Notes: generated by a model not told the origin, from the sequence alone. DNA of 64,000 nt from Enterococcus gilvus ATCC BAA-350 (GCF_000407545.1 NZ_ASWH01000002.1:372001-436000); one strand, 5' to 3'; counted from the stretch's first letter, positions 46,122 through 54,726 are shown. A program made the numbers and translations.

Positions 46122-46424
46122 GTGACAGCGCTAGATGATTTTATTGAAGATTGGAAAGTTTCAAAGAACAGTGACCTTGATGAGTACCTGCGCAGCTACC
46201 CAGGGTATTTCAAGAGTGACGAGCCGACACGAGAAGCTATCCGTCTTGTTTTGGGCTATGCGAAAGAGTTAATGGATGGCAACCGTGACTGTGTTGGATT
46301 TTATGAAAATAAGATTTGGCGCACAGAAAGCGGCGAAAGTGTGCGGATGACCCATTTCCACGAGCGCTCCATCTCAAAATTGATGCAAAAAATCGTGAAG
46401 GATCGAGCGTGCGAAGAGAAGTAA
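46122..46424 (+). CDS. Hypothetical 100-aa protein with uncertain start
   Basis: A small soluble protein (TALDDFIEDWKVSKNSDLDEYL..) of unknown family, in an acidic and helical style. The GTG at 46122 has no ribosome binding site. Upstream, AAGGAGAACC is followed by ATG then TAG, and an ATG at 46097 opens another frame (MENSNEQR) that overlaps the GTG. Removing one base near 46118-46121 would join MENSNEQ directly to this frame, so a single-base frameshift, real or technical, is likely. Confidence 0.5.
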   Translation: MTALDDFIEDWKVSKNSDLDEYLRSYPGYFKSDEPTREAIRLVLGYAKELMDGNRDCVGFYENKIWRTESGESVRMTHFHERSISKLMQKIVKDRACEEK

Positions 46425-46499
46425 CGAGTGACGATCCTTGCTCTGGCGCGCTAGAACAGCTTTTATTCATTGAATGGATTAGGTAGAAAAGCAAAAGGG

Positions 46500-46528
46500 T
46501 TGAAAACGATTTCTTGACGTGGTATATT
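46500..46528 (+). promoter_or_regulatory. gldA promoter with overlapping cre-like box
   Basis: TTGAAA (46500-46505) and TATATT (46523-46528) are 17 bases apart. TTGAAAACGATTTCT (46500-46514) matches the CcpA cre consensus WTGNNARCGNWWWCA except for the last base, so CcpA would block the -35 region. Confidence 0.65.
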
Positions 46529-46537
46529 GTCAGTGGT

Positions 46538-46589
46538 TGACAGACAAACAAGCGAAAGGCAACCTCCTACTTGGAGTGTGCCTTTTTTT
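46538..46589 (+). promoter_or_regulatory. GlpP-type leader attenuator before gldA
   Basis: In the leader, AAAGGCA (46555-46561) pairs with TGCCTTT, and CTCC with GGAG, around a TACTT loop with a small internal loop, followed by seven T. TGACAG lies 11 bases upstream. A near copy sits before the kinase gene at 48390-48446, and glpP lies between them. Confidence 0.7.
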
Positions 46590-46617
46590 GTGTCTAAAAA
46601 TGGAGGAGGAAGAAACG

Positions 46618-47718
46618 ATGACCAAAATTTTTGTAAGTCCATCAGATTTCATATTAGGAAAAAATATTTTAAAAACTGGGAAAGACTATTTAACGAAATT
46701 CGGAACGAAGCCCTTTTTATTAGGGGATTCTTTCGTCATGGAGATGGTCGGGAACGACTTTGCCGATTATCTCAATGGGGAAGAATTTGATGTGCAGAAG
46801 CAGGTGTTTGAAGGGGAAGCCTCGATGGCAGCGATCGAGAAGTTCACCTCTCAAACTAAAGAATTGGCGGCGGACTTCATTATCGGGATCGGCGGAGGAA
46901 AGACGATCGATACCGTGAAAGCCGTGGCCCACAATCTATCCATCCCACTAGTAATCATCCCCACCTTGGCGTCAACAGATGCGCCGACATCGCGAATGTC
47001 TGTTATTTATAAAGAAGACGGCAGTTTAGAAAATTACTTGTTCTATGGAAAGAATCCTGATTTGGTCATGGTAGATAGCCAAGTCGTCGCAAATGCCCCT
47101 TCTCGATTCTTAGCCGCTGGGTTTGGCGATGCGTTATCCACGTGGATCGAAGCGAGAGCCATCAAAAAAGCCGAGCAGTCTACGATATTGCAAGCCAATC
47201 AAACATTGACCTCACTTGCCATCGCGGAAAAATGTGAGAAAATCATCTTTAGCTATAGCCGTCAAGCCATCCAGGCGAATGAAGCGAAGGTCGTGACGCC
47301 CGCATTAGAATACGTCATTGAGGCGAATATCTTAATGAGCGGACTGGGCTTTGAAAGTGGAGGGACTTGTGCGGTTCATCCGATCCAAAATGCCTTTCTC
47401 GTTCTTGGTCGCGGCAAAAACTTAATGCACGGCGAACGTGTGGCGTTTGGTATTTTGTGCCAATTGATGATGGAAGGGGTAGAAACGGAAGAATTCGATC
47501 GTTACCTTGAGCTATTATTGGAATTGAATCTGCCGACTACTTTAGCCGATCAAGGGCTTGAGGATATTACTGCGGATGAATTAAGAGCAGTTGGAGAAAC
47601 GGCGACGGCCCCATGGGAGTCTATCCATAAATTGCCAGCCGAAGTCTCTGCGGAGAGTGTGATAGACGCGATCTTAGCAGTGGATCGCTACGTGAAGGCG
47701 TACAAAGAGAAACATTAA
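46618..47718 (+). CDS. gldA: Glycerol dehydrogenase
   Basis: A 366-residue NAD-dependent enzyme oxidising glycerol, or a similar polyol, to dihydroxyacetone. It shows the GGGKTIDTVK nucleotide motif and the full zinc site: D171 (GFGDALSTW), H254 (CAVHPIQNAF) and H271 (LMHGERVAFG). GGAGGAAG before the ATG at 46618 fixes the start. Behind a cre-like promoter and a GlpP-type attenuator, it heads the polyol region, with glpP next. It is closer to true GldA than the enzyme at 561-1643. Confidence 0.88.
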   Translation: MTKIFVSPSDFILGKNILKTGKDYLTKFGTKPFLLGDSFVMEMVGNDFADYLNGEEFDVQKQVFEGEASMAAIEKFTSQTKELAADFIIGIGGGKTIDTVKAVAHNLSIPLVIIPTLASTDAPTSRMSVIYKEDGSLENYLFYGKNPDLVMVDSQVVANAPSRFLAAGFGDALSTWIEARAIKKAEQSTILQANQTLTSLAIAEKCEKIIFSYSRQAIQANEAKVVTPALEYVIEANILMSGLGFESGGTCAVHPIQNAFLVLGRGKNLMHGERVAFGILCQLMMEGVETEEFDRYLELLLELNLPTTLADQGLEDITADELRAVGETATAPWESIHKLPAEVSAESVIDAILAVDRYVKAYKEKH

Positions 47719-47720
47719 TA

Positions 47721-47750
47721 TTGACAGCGTTTTCCTCTGTGGGCTACTAT
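47721..47750 (+). promoter_or_regulatory. glpP promoter with cre-like box
   Basis: TTGACA (47721-47726) and TACTAT (47745-47750) are 18 bases apart. TTGACAGCGTTTTCC (47721-47735) fits the cre consensus except for the last base. Confidence 0.55.
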
Positions 47751-47778
47751 CGATCTACAGCACCCGATCTACACCACC
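47751..47778 (+). repeat. Tandem 14-bp repeat in glpP leader
   Basis: CGATCTACAGCACC is followed directly by CGATCTACACCACC, one mismatch apart, about 30-57 bases before the glpP start codon. The role is unknown; a protein or RNA-level site is possible. Confidence 0.6.
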
Positions 47779-47807
47779 GTTTTACAACTTAACAGGGGGA
47801 AAAAGAG

Positions 47808-48371
47808 ATGGCTTATTTGAAAGAATTGATTGAGGACAATCCGGTGATCCCGGCAATTAACCATATGAAGCAGATCGATGAAGTGATCGCGCTTGATGCG
47901 GAGGTCGTTTTCGTACTATGCGGCGACATCATGAGCTTGCCCAAAATCGTCAAACGCTTAAAGGATGCAGGCAAGACTGTTTTGATCAACATCGATTTGA
48001 TCGACGGTCTGGCAGGAAATCGAATCGCTGTCGACTATATTCGGCGCACGGCGAAGGCAGACGGCATCGTCTCTATGAAGGCAACCTTGATCGTTGAGGC
48101 GAAACGGTTAGGCTTGATGACAGTCCATCGCTATTCTATGATGGATTCGCGCTCGTTGATCGCTTTGAAAAAGCAATACCAGATCTCAAACGCTGACGTG
48201 GTTGAGATCATGCCTGGCTTGATGCCTTCAATCATCAAGCAGGTGAATGAAGCGGGACCGACACCCGTGATCGCCAGCGGACTGGTCTGTGAAAAGCAGG
48301 ATATCTTAAATGCGCTGAATGCCGGTGCGATCGGCATCTCAACGACGAATAAAGAGTGCTGGAGCATTTAA
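47808..48371 (+). CDS. glpP: Glycerol-3-phosphate-responsive antiterminator GlpP
   Basis: A 187-residue protein of the GlpP family, with a TIM-barrel-like fold. It carries the family motifs NPVIPAINHMKQ, VFVLCGDIMSLPKIVKRLK, INIDLIDGLAG and DVVEIMPGLMPSIIK. With glycerol 3-phosphate, such proteins bind leader mRNA and prevent termination. Two matching leader terminators flank it, before gldA and before the kinase gene, and are its likely targets. It has its own cre-like promoter. AGGGGG lies before the ATG. Confidence 0.92.
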   Translation: MAYLKELIEDNPVIPAINHMKQIDEVIALDAEVVFVLCGDIMSLPKIVKRLKDAGKTVLINIDLIDGLAGNRIAVDYIRRTAKADGIVSMKATLIVEAKRLGLMTVHRYSMMDSRSLIALKKQYQISNADVVEIMPGLMPSIIKQVNEAGPTPVIASGLVCEKQDILNALNAGAIGISTTNKECWSI

Positions 48372-48389
48372 CAATTAAATAGTAGAAAC

Positions 48390-48446
48390 TGACAGGTTGC
48401 TAGAAACGAGGGAAAGGCAGGCTCTTCATTGAGTGTGCCTTTTTTT
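48390..48446 (+). promoter_or_regulatory. GlpP-type leader attenuator before the FGGY kinase gene
   Basis: AAAGGCA (48413-48419) pairs with TGCCTTT and CTC with GAG, with the same small internal loop and GAGTGTGCC 3' arm as the gldA leader, then a T-run. TGACAG lies at 48390-48395. Shared sequence beyond the stem supports a common RNA-binding regulator. Confidence 0.7.
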
Positions 48447-48471
48447 ATTTTAAAAATTAGGAGGAACTAGA

Positions 48472-49917
48472 ATGGGGAAATATATTTTATCCATCGACCA
48501 GGGGACGCAATCGACAAAAATCAGTGTGTTTGATTTTGAAGGCAATGAGCTGTGTTCAGCCAAACACCCTTTACAGGCGATGGTCACGGCACCAGGCGGG
48601 ATCGCTGAACAGCATGAGGATATTTACGAGAGCATCGTGGAGACCATGCAGGAGCTGATGGAAAGATTCACTGGTGATCCAAAGGAAATTATCGGAATCG
48701 GGCTGGGGAGTATCCGTTTTGATCGTGTATTAATGAAGAAAGACGGTACATTGGCAGAGCCGATCCAAACATGGATGGATGAACGGATCGGTTATCCGTA
48801 TCAAGGCACAAATCCAGAAGTGGCTTATTTATCGGCAGACACGGGGTATTTGACGGTACGGATGACAGGGAATTTTGTGGATACCTTTTCGAATTACGCA
48901 GGAGCATGGCCGATCGATCCTGAAAAATGGGATTGGAGTGACAATCCTGATCTATTTGACTACTTTGGGATGCCGCGAGACATGCTATTGGAGTTGAAAA
49001 TGCCTGGCGACGTTTTAGGAACACTGCTGCCGGAAGAAGCAGCACGAATGAATGTGCCCGCTCATTTACCAATCATCGCGACGGCCAATGACAAAGCGGT
49101 AGAGGCATTGGGGGCAGGCTTGATTGATGAGGATACGGTCTTGATCTCGTTAGGGACGTATATCGCGGGAATGATCGCGAATGAGTACACCCCCTTTGAT
49201 CCCGAATTGCCTTATTGGTCAAATCCAGCATCGATACCGAATGTTTTCTTAAATGAATCTGGCGGCATCCGTCGGGGGATGTGGATGGTTAGCTGGTTCA
49301 TCAATGATATTTTAGCAAAACCGTGGCAGAAAGAGGCGTTGTCTCTGGAGACGATTCCTGAAGAACTGATGAACCAAGCAGGCTTGGATGTTCCAGCCGG
49401 AAGCGATGGTTTGATGACCGTCCTCGACTGGCTGCCCCATCAGCAAGCGCTGTACCGCAAAGGAACGATCCTTGGCTTTGATGAACGGCATACGAATGCC
49501 CATATCTATCGTTCGATTCTAGAGGCCATCGCCTACACGATGAAATTAAATGTAGATGCCATGCTGGATCGTCAGAAAATCACTCGCAGTAAATTAGTGA
49601 TTACTGGTGGGGGATCAAATAGTGATCTCTTCATGCAGATCTTTGCGGATGTCTTCAATCTGCCAGCTACACGAAATGTCATCAACGGTGCAGCTTCCCT
49701 CGGGGCAGCGCTCAATGTCGCTGTTGGATTGGGTGTGTATCCCGATTATGAAACAGCGATCGAAAAAATGGTGCGTCAAGCAGATACCTTTGAACCAAAT
49801 GCGGAAAACGCAGACGTCTATCAAACAGCCGTTAAAAACTATGCGTCTATTCGCGACATCACCGATCAATACTATAAAACAGCAAATGAAGTAACAGAAG
49901 GGGCGTTTACAGAATGA
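48472..49917 (+). CDS. FGGY family carbohydrate/polyol kinase
   Basis: A 481-residue ATP-dependent kinase. It shows phosphate motif 1 (SIDQGTQSTKIS), the likely catalytic base D207 in ATANDKAVEALGAG, phosphate motif 2 (TVLISLGTYIAG) and the adenosine motif (KLVITGGGSNSDLFMQIFADVF). It is a relative of glycerol kinase and xylulokinase but lacks typical GlpK signatures; the E. coli orphan YgcE is a similar case. It lies behind a GlpP-type attenuator and its stop overlaps the FAD enzyme start, so its product is probably the substrate of that enzyme. Confidence 0.8.
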   Translation: MGKYILSIDQGTQSTKISVFDFEGNELCSAKHPLQAMVTAPGGIAEQHEDIYESIVETMQELMERFTGDPKEIIGIGLGSIRFDRVLMKKDGTLAEPIQTWMDERIGYPYQGTNPEVAYLSADTGYLTVRMTGNFVDTFSNYAGAWPIDPEKWDWSDNPDLFDYFGMPRDMLLELKMPGDVLGTLLPEEAARMNVPAHLPIIATANDKAVEALGAGLIDEDTVLISLGTYIAGMIANEYTPFDPELPYWSNPASIPNVFLNESGGIRRGMWMVSWFINDILAKPWQKEALSLETIPEELMNQAGLDVPAGSDGLMTVLDWLPHQQALYRKGTILGFDERHTNAHIYRSILEAIAYTMKLNVDAMLDRQKITRSKLVITGGGSNSDLFMQIFADVFNLPATRNVINGAASLGAALNVAVGLGVYPDYETAIEKMVRQADTFEPNAENADVYQTAVKNYASIRDITDQYYKTANEVTEGAFTE

Positions 49918-51425
49918 AAACAACAGAAAACTATGTAGCAGATATTACGATCGAAGAAGCGAAAAATAAAACAATCACGAATCAAGAGATTGTCGATAAA
50001 CTTATTGAAATTGTCGGAAAAGACCATGTCGAGACGGATCAGAAGGAACGAGAAAAGAACAGTATCGATACCTTCCGAAAATGGCAAAAGGCACAAGAAT
50101 CCTACACACGGCCGATTCCAGAAGCCATCGTCAAGGTGCACACAGCAGAAGAAGTCTCAAGGATTCTCGTTTTTGCGGATCAAAACGGGATCAATGTCGT
50201 TCCGCGGACGGGAAATTCCGGCATCGAGCAAGGCCTAGAGAGTGCCCGCAAGCTGTACATTCTAGTAGACGGCTCTGAAATGAATACGGTCATCAACATC
50301 GATACAGAAAATATGCAGGTGACGGCACAAGCCGGGACTTCCCTAGAGGAATTAGAAAACCACCTGCGGAAGATGGGCTATACAACGGGGCATTCACCCC
50401 AGTCTAAGCCGGCCGCACAGCTCGGCGGATTAGTAGCGACGCGCAGTATCGGTCAATTGTCTACCTTATATGGGGGAATTGAGGATATGATCGTTGGTCT
50501 CGAGGCGGTCTTGCCGACGGGGGAAGTGATTCGCATCAAGAATGTGCCGCGACGCGCAGCAGGCCCGGATATTCGTCATATTTTTGTTGGGAATGAAGGG
50601 GCGATCGCCTTCATCACCGAAGTGACGGTGAAGCTGTTCAGCTATCTGCCGGAGAATTCCCAATACATGATTTGGCAGTTTGAAACGTTAGAAAAGGGCT
50701 GGAAAATGCTGCGGGAGGTCATGGTAGCTGGCTACAAGCCTGCTGTTGCTCGGGTCTATGATGCGGGCGATGCCAGTATCCACTCCTTCTCAAAGGGAGT
50801 CGAGGACAAGCACATCTTGATGTTCTCAACAGAAGGAAATGCCTTGATCTCTGAGGCGACAGCAAAAGGGATCAAAGAAATCGTCGCGCAGGATGCTGAA
50901 TTTAAAGAGATGGACAATCAAGTAATGATTGATTGGCTAAATAACTTAAACTGGGATCACCAGCGGATCAATGAGGAAATCGCGGAGTTTGGACGGACCG
51001 GCCATGTCGGCTACACCACGGAAATATCAGCGGGCTGGAGCGAGATCCACGCGATTTTTGAAGCAGTAGTCGCACGGGTGATGAAGGAAGTGCCGAACAT
51101 GGATGGCATTGGCGGGCATTCGTCTCACAGCTATATCAATGGAACGAATATCTATTTTGTTTATGGCTATCAGGTGAAATCGGATGATCCAGAGGATGAA
51201 GTGACGAAATACCATCATTTGGTAAATAAAATCATTGTGGAGGAAACCTTGAAGCGCGGCGGCAGTATGTGTCACCATCATGGAATCGGTAAAGCGCGTG
51301 CGCCGTATGTGAAGGATGAATATGAATCTTCATTTATCGTATTAAAGAAATTGATGCAGGCATTTGATCCAAACAATACGATGAATGCGGGGACGATCAT
51401 CCCGATTCCTTTCTACGAAGAATAG
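49914..51425 (+). CDS. FAD-linked oxidase, alkylglycerone-phosphate-synthase-like
   Basis: A 503-residue flavoprotein of the vanillyl-alcohol-oxidase superfamily. The FAD-binding half (PEAIVKVHTAEEVSRIL; NVVPRTGNSGIEQG; LGGLVATRSIGQLSTLYGG) is followed by a C-terminal domain with HHHGIGKAR. The three histidines H454-H456 match the active-site HHH of alkylglycerone-phosphate synthase, an enzyme of dihydroxyacetone phosphate chemistry. E. coli YgcU is a similar orphan. It overlaps the kinase gene by 4 bases. It may oxidise a phosphorylated C3 compound or polyol; the electron acceptor is unknown. Confidence 0.75.
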   Translation: MKTTENYVADITIEEAKNKTITNQEIVDKLIEIVGKDHVETDQKEREKNSIDTFRKWQKAQESYTRPIPEAIVKVHTAEEVSRILVFADQNGINVVPRTGNSGIEQGLESARKLYILVDGSEMNTVINIDTENMQVTAQAGTSLEELENHLRKMGYTTGHSPQSKPAAQLGGLVATRSIGQLSTLYGGIEDMIVGLEAVLPTGEVIRIKNVPRRAAGPDIRHIFVGNEGAIAFITEVTVKLFSYLPENSQYMIWQFETLEKGWKMLREVMVAGYKPAVARVYDAGDASIHSFSKGVEDKHILMFSTEGNALISEATAKGIKEIVAQDAEFKEMDNQVMIDWLNNLNWDHQRINEEIAEFGRTGHVGYTTEISAGWSEIHAIFEAVVARVMKEVPNMDGIGGHSSHSYINGTNIYFVYGYQVKSDDPEDEVTKYHHLVNKIIVEETLKRGGSMCHHHGIGKARAPYVKDEYESSFIVLKKLMQAFDPNNTMNAGTIIPIPFYEE

Positions 51426-51437
51426 GAGGAAAAAACG

Positions 51438-52313
51438 ATGGATATGTTTTTAGCATTGGTAGGCGCTTTTGCCGGCGGGGTCTTCGGTGCCTTGTTCGGC
51501 GGCACGACGCTCTTCATCTTTATGGGATTGATGGTGCTTTTGGGATCAGCGATCGCGTTATCTGGTGGGGGTGATACATTTTTACTGCAGGTCGCATTTG
51601 GAACATCCTTTGCGCCTCATATCGCCTTTGTAGGTGGTGTAGGGGCAGCGGCCTTTTACGGACGTCACCGAATGAATTTGTCTCATGATGAAGAATTTGC
51701 CAAAAGTATCGAAGGATTTACCGGGGCGGACACCATCACCCCTTTAATGAAAATGAAAGATATTCCGACGTTGCTTGTCGGCGGTTTGTTCGGAGTGGTG
51801 GGTTTTCTACTCGTTACTGCCTTAACAGTGATGGAATCGCCGATGGATGCCAGTGCAACCACGGTAGCTGCCTCAGGGATATTGGCGCGATTGCTATTTG
51901 GCAAAAGCGGGCTGACTGGAAAGTTTTCGACCGGGGAAAAGCGTTATGATCTCTCGGCGAATCATTTAGTTTTCACGGCTATCTGGATAGCTGCACTGGC
52001 TGTCGTCACCTTCCAAGTGGTGAGCATGACTCAAGTAGATGTGTTGATGTTCGGATTTAGCGGATTGTCCTTGATCGTCTTATATTTTGGACTGCCGATA
52101 CCAGTGACCCATCATATTACTTTAGTGACGGGAACAGCGACCTTGATGTTTGGAAATATGGCGATTGCGATCGCCTTTGGATTACTTGCGGGCTTTTTGG
52201 GGAATTTTTTCCAACGGAGCTTCAATACGAATGTTGACAGCCACGTAGACAACGCGGCATTGACGATCGTGGTATGCACGCTGCTGATGACAGGGATACA
52301 GGCGATACTTTAA
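51438..52313 (+). CDS. Unrecognised polytopic membrane protein of the GlpP-regulated operon
   Basis: A 291-residue, glycine-rich protein with about eight membrane segments (for example FAGGVFGALFGGTTLFIFMG, PTLLVGGLFGVVGFLLVTAL, LVFTAIWIAALAVVTF, NMAIAIAFGLLAGFLGNFF). I do not recognise the family. It starts 12 bases after the FAD enzyme with AGGAGG and ends the operon. In a normal glp operon this place is held by the facilitator glpF, so it is a candidate transporter for the pathway substrate. That is inference from position and topology only. Confidence 0.65.
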   Translation: MDMFLALVGAFAGGVFGALFGGTTLFIFMGLMVLLGSAIALSGGGDTFLLQVAFGTSFAPHIAFVGGVGAAAFYGRHRMNLSHDEEFAKSIEGFTGADTITPLMKMKDIPTLLVGGLFGVVGFLLVTALTVMESPMDASATTVAASGILARLLFGKSGLTGKFSTGEKRYDLSANHLVFTAIWIAALAVVTFQVVSMTQVDVLMFGFSGLSLIVLYFGLPIPVTHHITLVTGTATLMFGNMAIAIAFGLLAGFLGNFFQRSFNTNVDSHVDNAALTIVVCTLLMTGIQAIL

Positions 52314-52317
52314 AAAA

Positions 52318-52360
52318 ATCTCGGATTGTCGTATTTATTATGATAATCCGAGGTTTCTTT
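52318..52360 (+). terminator. Terminator of the GlpP-regulated operon
   Basis: CTCGGATT (52320-52327) pairs with AATCCGAG (52345-52352), followed by a T-rich tail. Confidence 0.75.
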
Positions 52361-52707
52361 CATTTTATGCGTATGTTTACTATATAAAAATGTCAAAAAA
52401 TAATAATTAAAACGATTCGTATTTTAAAATTATTATTAATAAATTGATTTCATTCGCAATCATATTTTTTGAATATATCTTTTAAGAAGAAAATATAAAC
52501 ACATAAATAAGCTGATTTATCAGTATTTTGAGCGGTGAAGGGGGAGGTGCATCAGCAATACATATACTTTATTTTTGATAAAATTGAAGATTCTATGAAG
52601 TATGGTCGTGTCTTTAGACACACCATTAAATTAATGTTAATATAGTGAGTAATTAAGGAAAATAATTATATACCACCGTGTATTTAAATAAGAAATGAGG
52701 TATACAT
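52361..52707 (+). other. AT-rich region upstream of the cell-wall hydrolase
   Basis: About 345 bases without a supported gene. GTGTCT/AGACAC at about 52608-52623 forms a tight hairpin. TGTTAATATAGTGAGTAA at about 52635-52652 partly resembles a WalR box (TGTWAH-N5-TGTWAH), which would fit a cell-wall hydrolase gene, but the second half matches poorly. A 32-codon frame with GGGGGAGG abutting its GTG lies at 52547-52645; I do not count it as a gene. Confidence 0.4.
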
Positions 52708-54679
52708 GTGAAGTACAACAAAATGATAAGCTTGCTAGCGCTGGGAACTTTATTTGGGCCGACTCTTTTATCTTCACAACAAGTTTTTGCGGATGAAAGC
52801 AGCACCGTCGCAAGTACAACTCCTGCGCCGCAGCCAACAGAAAATTCGAGTACAGAAGGAACAGACACTTCTGAAACACCAACTCCTGAACCAGTGAAAC
52901 AGCATAATTTATTAGCAGATGGCACACCTATCGCGAATAATACTTTTGTCGATGGTAATGGAAACAGTGTCGCCTTTCAATACACCTCTGACAAGGGGTT
53001 AGTGGCTGGTACACTCGTTCATTATACTGTTTCCCTAGCTGAAGGATTTGAGCTGAAAGAAGTGAAAGTCATTGATACAGCAACGCAAACTGTCTTGACA
53101 TCAAGCTCGGCTGTCAATGGTCAATTTACGATGGCCGATGCAGATGCTTCTGTCCATCTAGAGGTCCAAAAGAAGGAAGAACCAAAACCGGAACCAAAAC
53201 CAGAGCCCAATCCAAAACCGACTCCAAAACCAGAACCAAAACCGGACAATGGCAATGGCAGCAACTCAAATAATCAAAACAATCACACTGGCGGAACAGG
53301 TACGTCAGCCAACAATGGTGCTCAAAACACACCAAAACCGGCAGAAAATCAAGCAGCTTCTAGTCAGCCAACGCAACAGGAAGCACGGCAGCCAGAAGGG
53401 GATGCCTCTGCTGCACCGGCAGATGTTCGTGTGCCTTCGAATCAACCAGCACCAACATTTAGCAACGATGTACAAACCGCGATCGTTCAAGAGGCTTATC
53501 GTTACCTTGGCAAACCGTATGTATGGGGAGCTAAAGGACCTAATGCCTTTGACTGTTCTGGGTTAGCTTACGTTGTTTATGCAAATGCAACAGGTCACAA
53601 TATCGGCGGCTGGACGGGCGACCAACAATACGCTGGGACTCAGATTCCGGTTAGCGAAGCACAACCGGGGGATCTACTCTTTTGGGGGAGCGCCAACAAG
53701 TTTCACGACTCACGTGGCGATCTATATTGGCAATGGCCAATATATTCACGCACCGCAGCCTGGCGATGTCGTTAAGATCGGAAACATTAGCGACTTCACA
53801 CCGACGTTTGCCGTTCGAGTGAACATTGCCGGCTTACCAAAGGCAACGGGCTCCTTATCAAATGCCTTCGGGGAATACAGCACCAATCAACCATTCATTT
53901 TTAATAAAAATCAAACGACCGATCAATTCATTAAGAAAATCGGAGAAACTTCTCGTGAGATCGGACAGAAGAACGATATCTATTCTTCCGTTATGATCGC
54001 TCAAGCCATTTTGGAAAGTGGTTCAGGAAACAGCTCATTGGCAAGCAAACCAAATTATAATTTGTTCGGGATCAAAGGGAAATTCAAGGATCAAGGCGTG
54101 ACATTCCAAACGCTTGAACAAGACAATGATGGCGCGAATTTCCAAATCACATCAGAATTCAGAAAATATCCTTCCTATAAAGAATCACTGGAGGATTATG
54201 CGAAGCTGATCAAAAAAGGAATCTCAGGCAACGAGGAGTTCTATAAGTCTGCTTGGAAAGACCAAACGGACTCTTACAAGGATGCGACGAATCACTTGCA
54301 GGGCCGCTATGCCACAGACAAGCAATACGCTGAAAAGCTTAATGCGATCATCGCTGCCTACGATTTAACTGAATTTGATCATGCAAAAGAAACGAAAGTA
54401 AAAGCGGCTGGACCAGAAGTTCAGTCTGCGAAGACAGTTTTTGATGTCAATGACCGCATTCAATCTAAATTGATTGCCAGTCTGATCGACAGCCCGCGTA
54501 TTCCGCAGATCATGTCGACGAAACAATTTGTTAATTTGTTCCGTGGTGAAAGCTTGATCGCGTTAGCAACGACTGCTCTGCCAACGAAAAAAGCAGCGGT
54601 AGACACGTTGCCGACAGCCGCATCAATCTCCATCACATTGAGCAATGGATTATTGGCGATCATCCCGCCGATCAACTAA
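52708..54679 (+). pseudogene. Frameshifted secreted NlpC/P60-glucosaminidase hydrolase
   Basis: Two overlapping frames form one broken gene. The first has a signal peptide (MKYNKMISLLALGTLFG.., cleavage near VFA-DES), a Pro/Glu/Lys linker (KPEPKPEPNPKPTPKPEPK) and an NlpC/P60 domain with catalytic C283 (FDCSGLAYV). After GDLLFWG it shifts; the second frame continues with the catalytic histidine (THVAIYIG), YIHAPQPGD and a glucosaminidase-like domain (IAQAILESGSGNS; YNLFGIKGKFKD). The switch lies at five G (53684-53688) where four would keep the frame. The start is GTG at 52708 with GAGGT upstream. If real, the product loses its active-site histidine. Confidence 0.8.
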
Positions 54680-54690
54680 AGAATCATTAT

Positions 54691-54726
54691 AAAAAAGCTG
54701 CTGAGTGAAAACTTAGCAGCTTTTTC
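54691..54726 (+). terminator. Terminator of the cell-wall hydrolase gene
   Basis: AAAAGCTGCTGAGT pairs with ACTTAGCAGCTTTT around GAAA, followed by TTTTT. Confidence 0.88.

Noticed and set aside
52547..52645. 32-codon frame with GGGGGAGG before a GTG
   Set aside because: The binding site touches the start codon, the peptide has no family features and the region is AT-rich leader DNA.
53171..53249. Repetitive Pro/Glu/Lys-coding DNA as a mobile or CRISPR-like repeat
   Set aside because: The repeats encode a wall-spanning linker in a secreted hydrolase; no spacers or regular repeat units.
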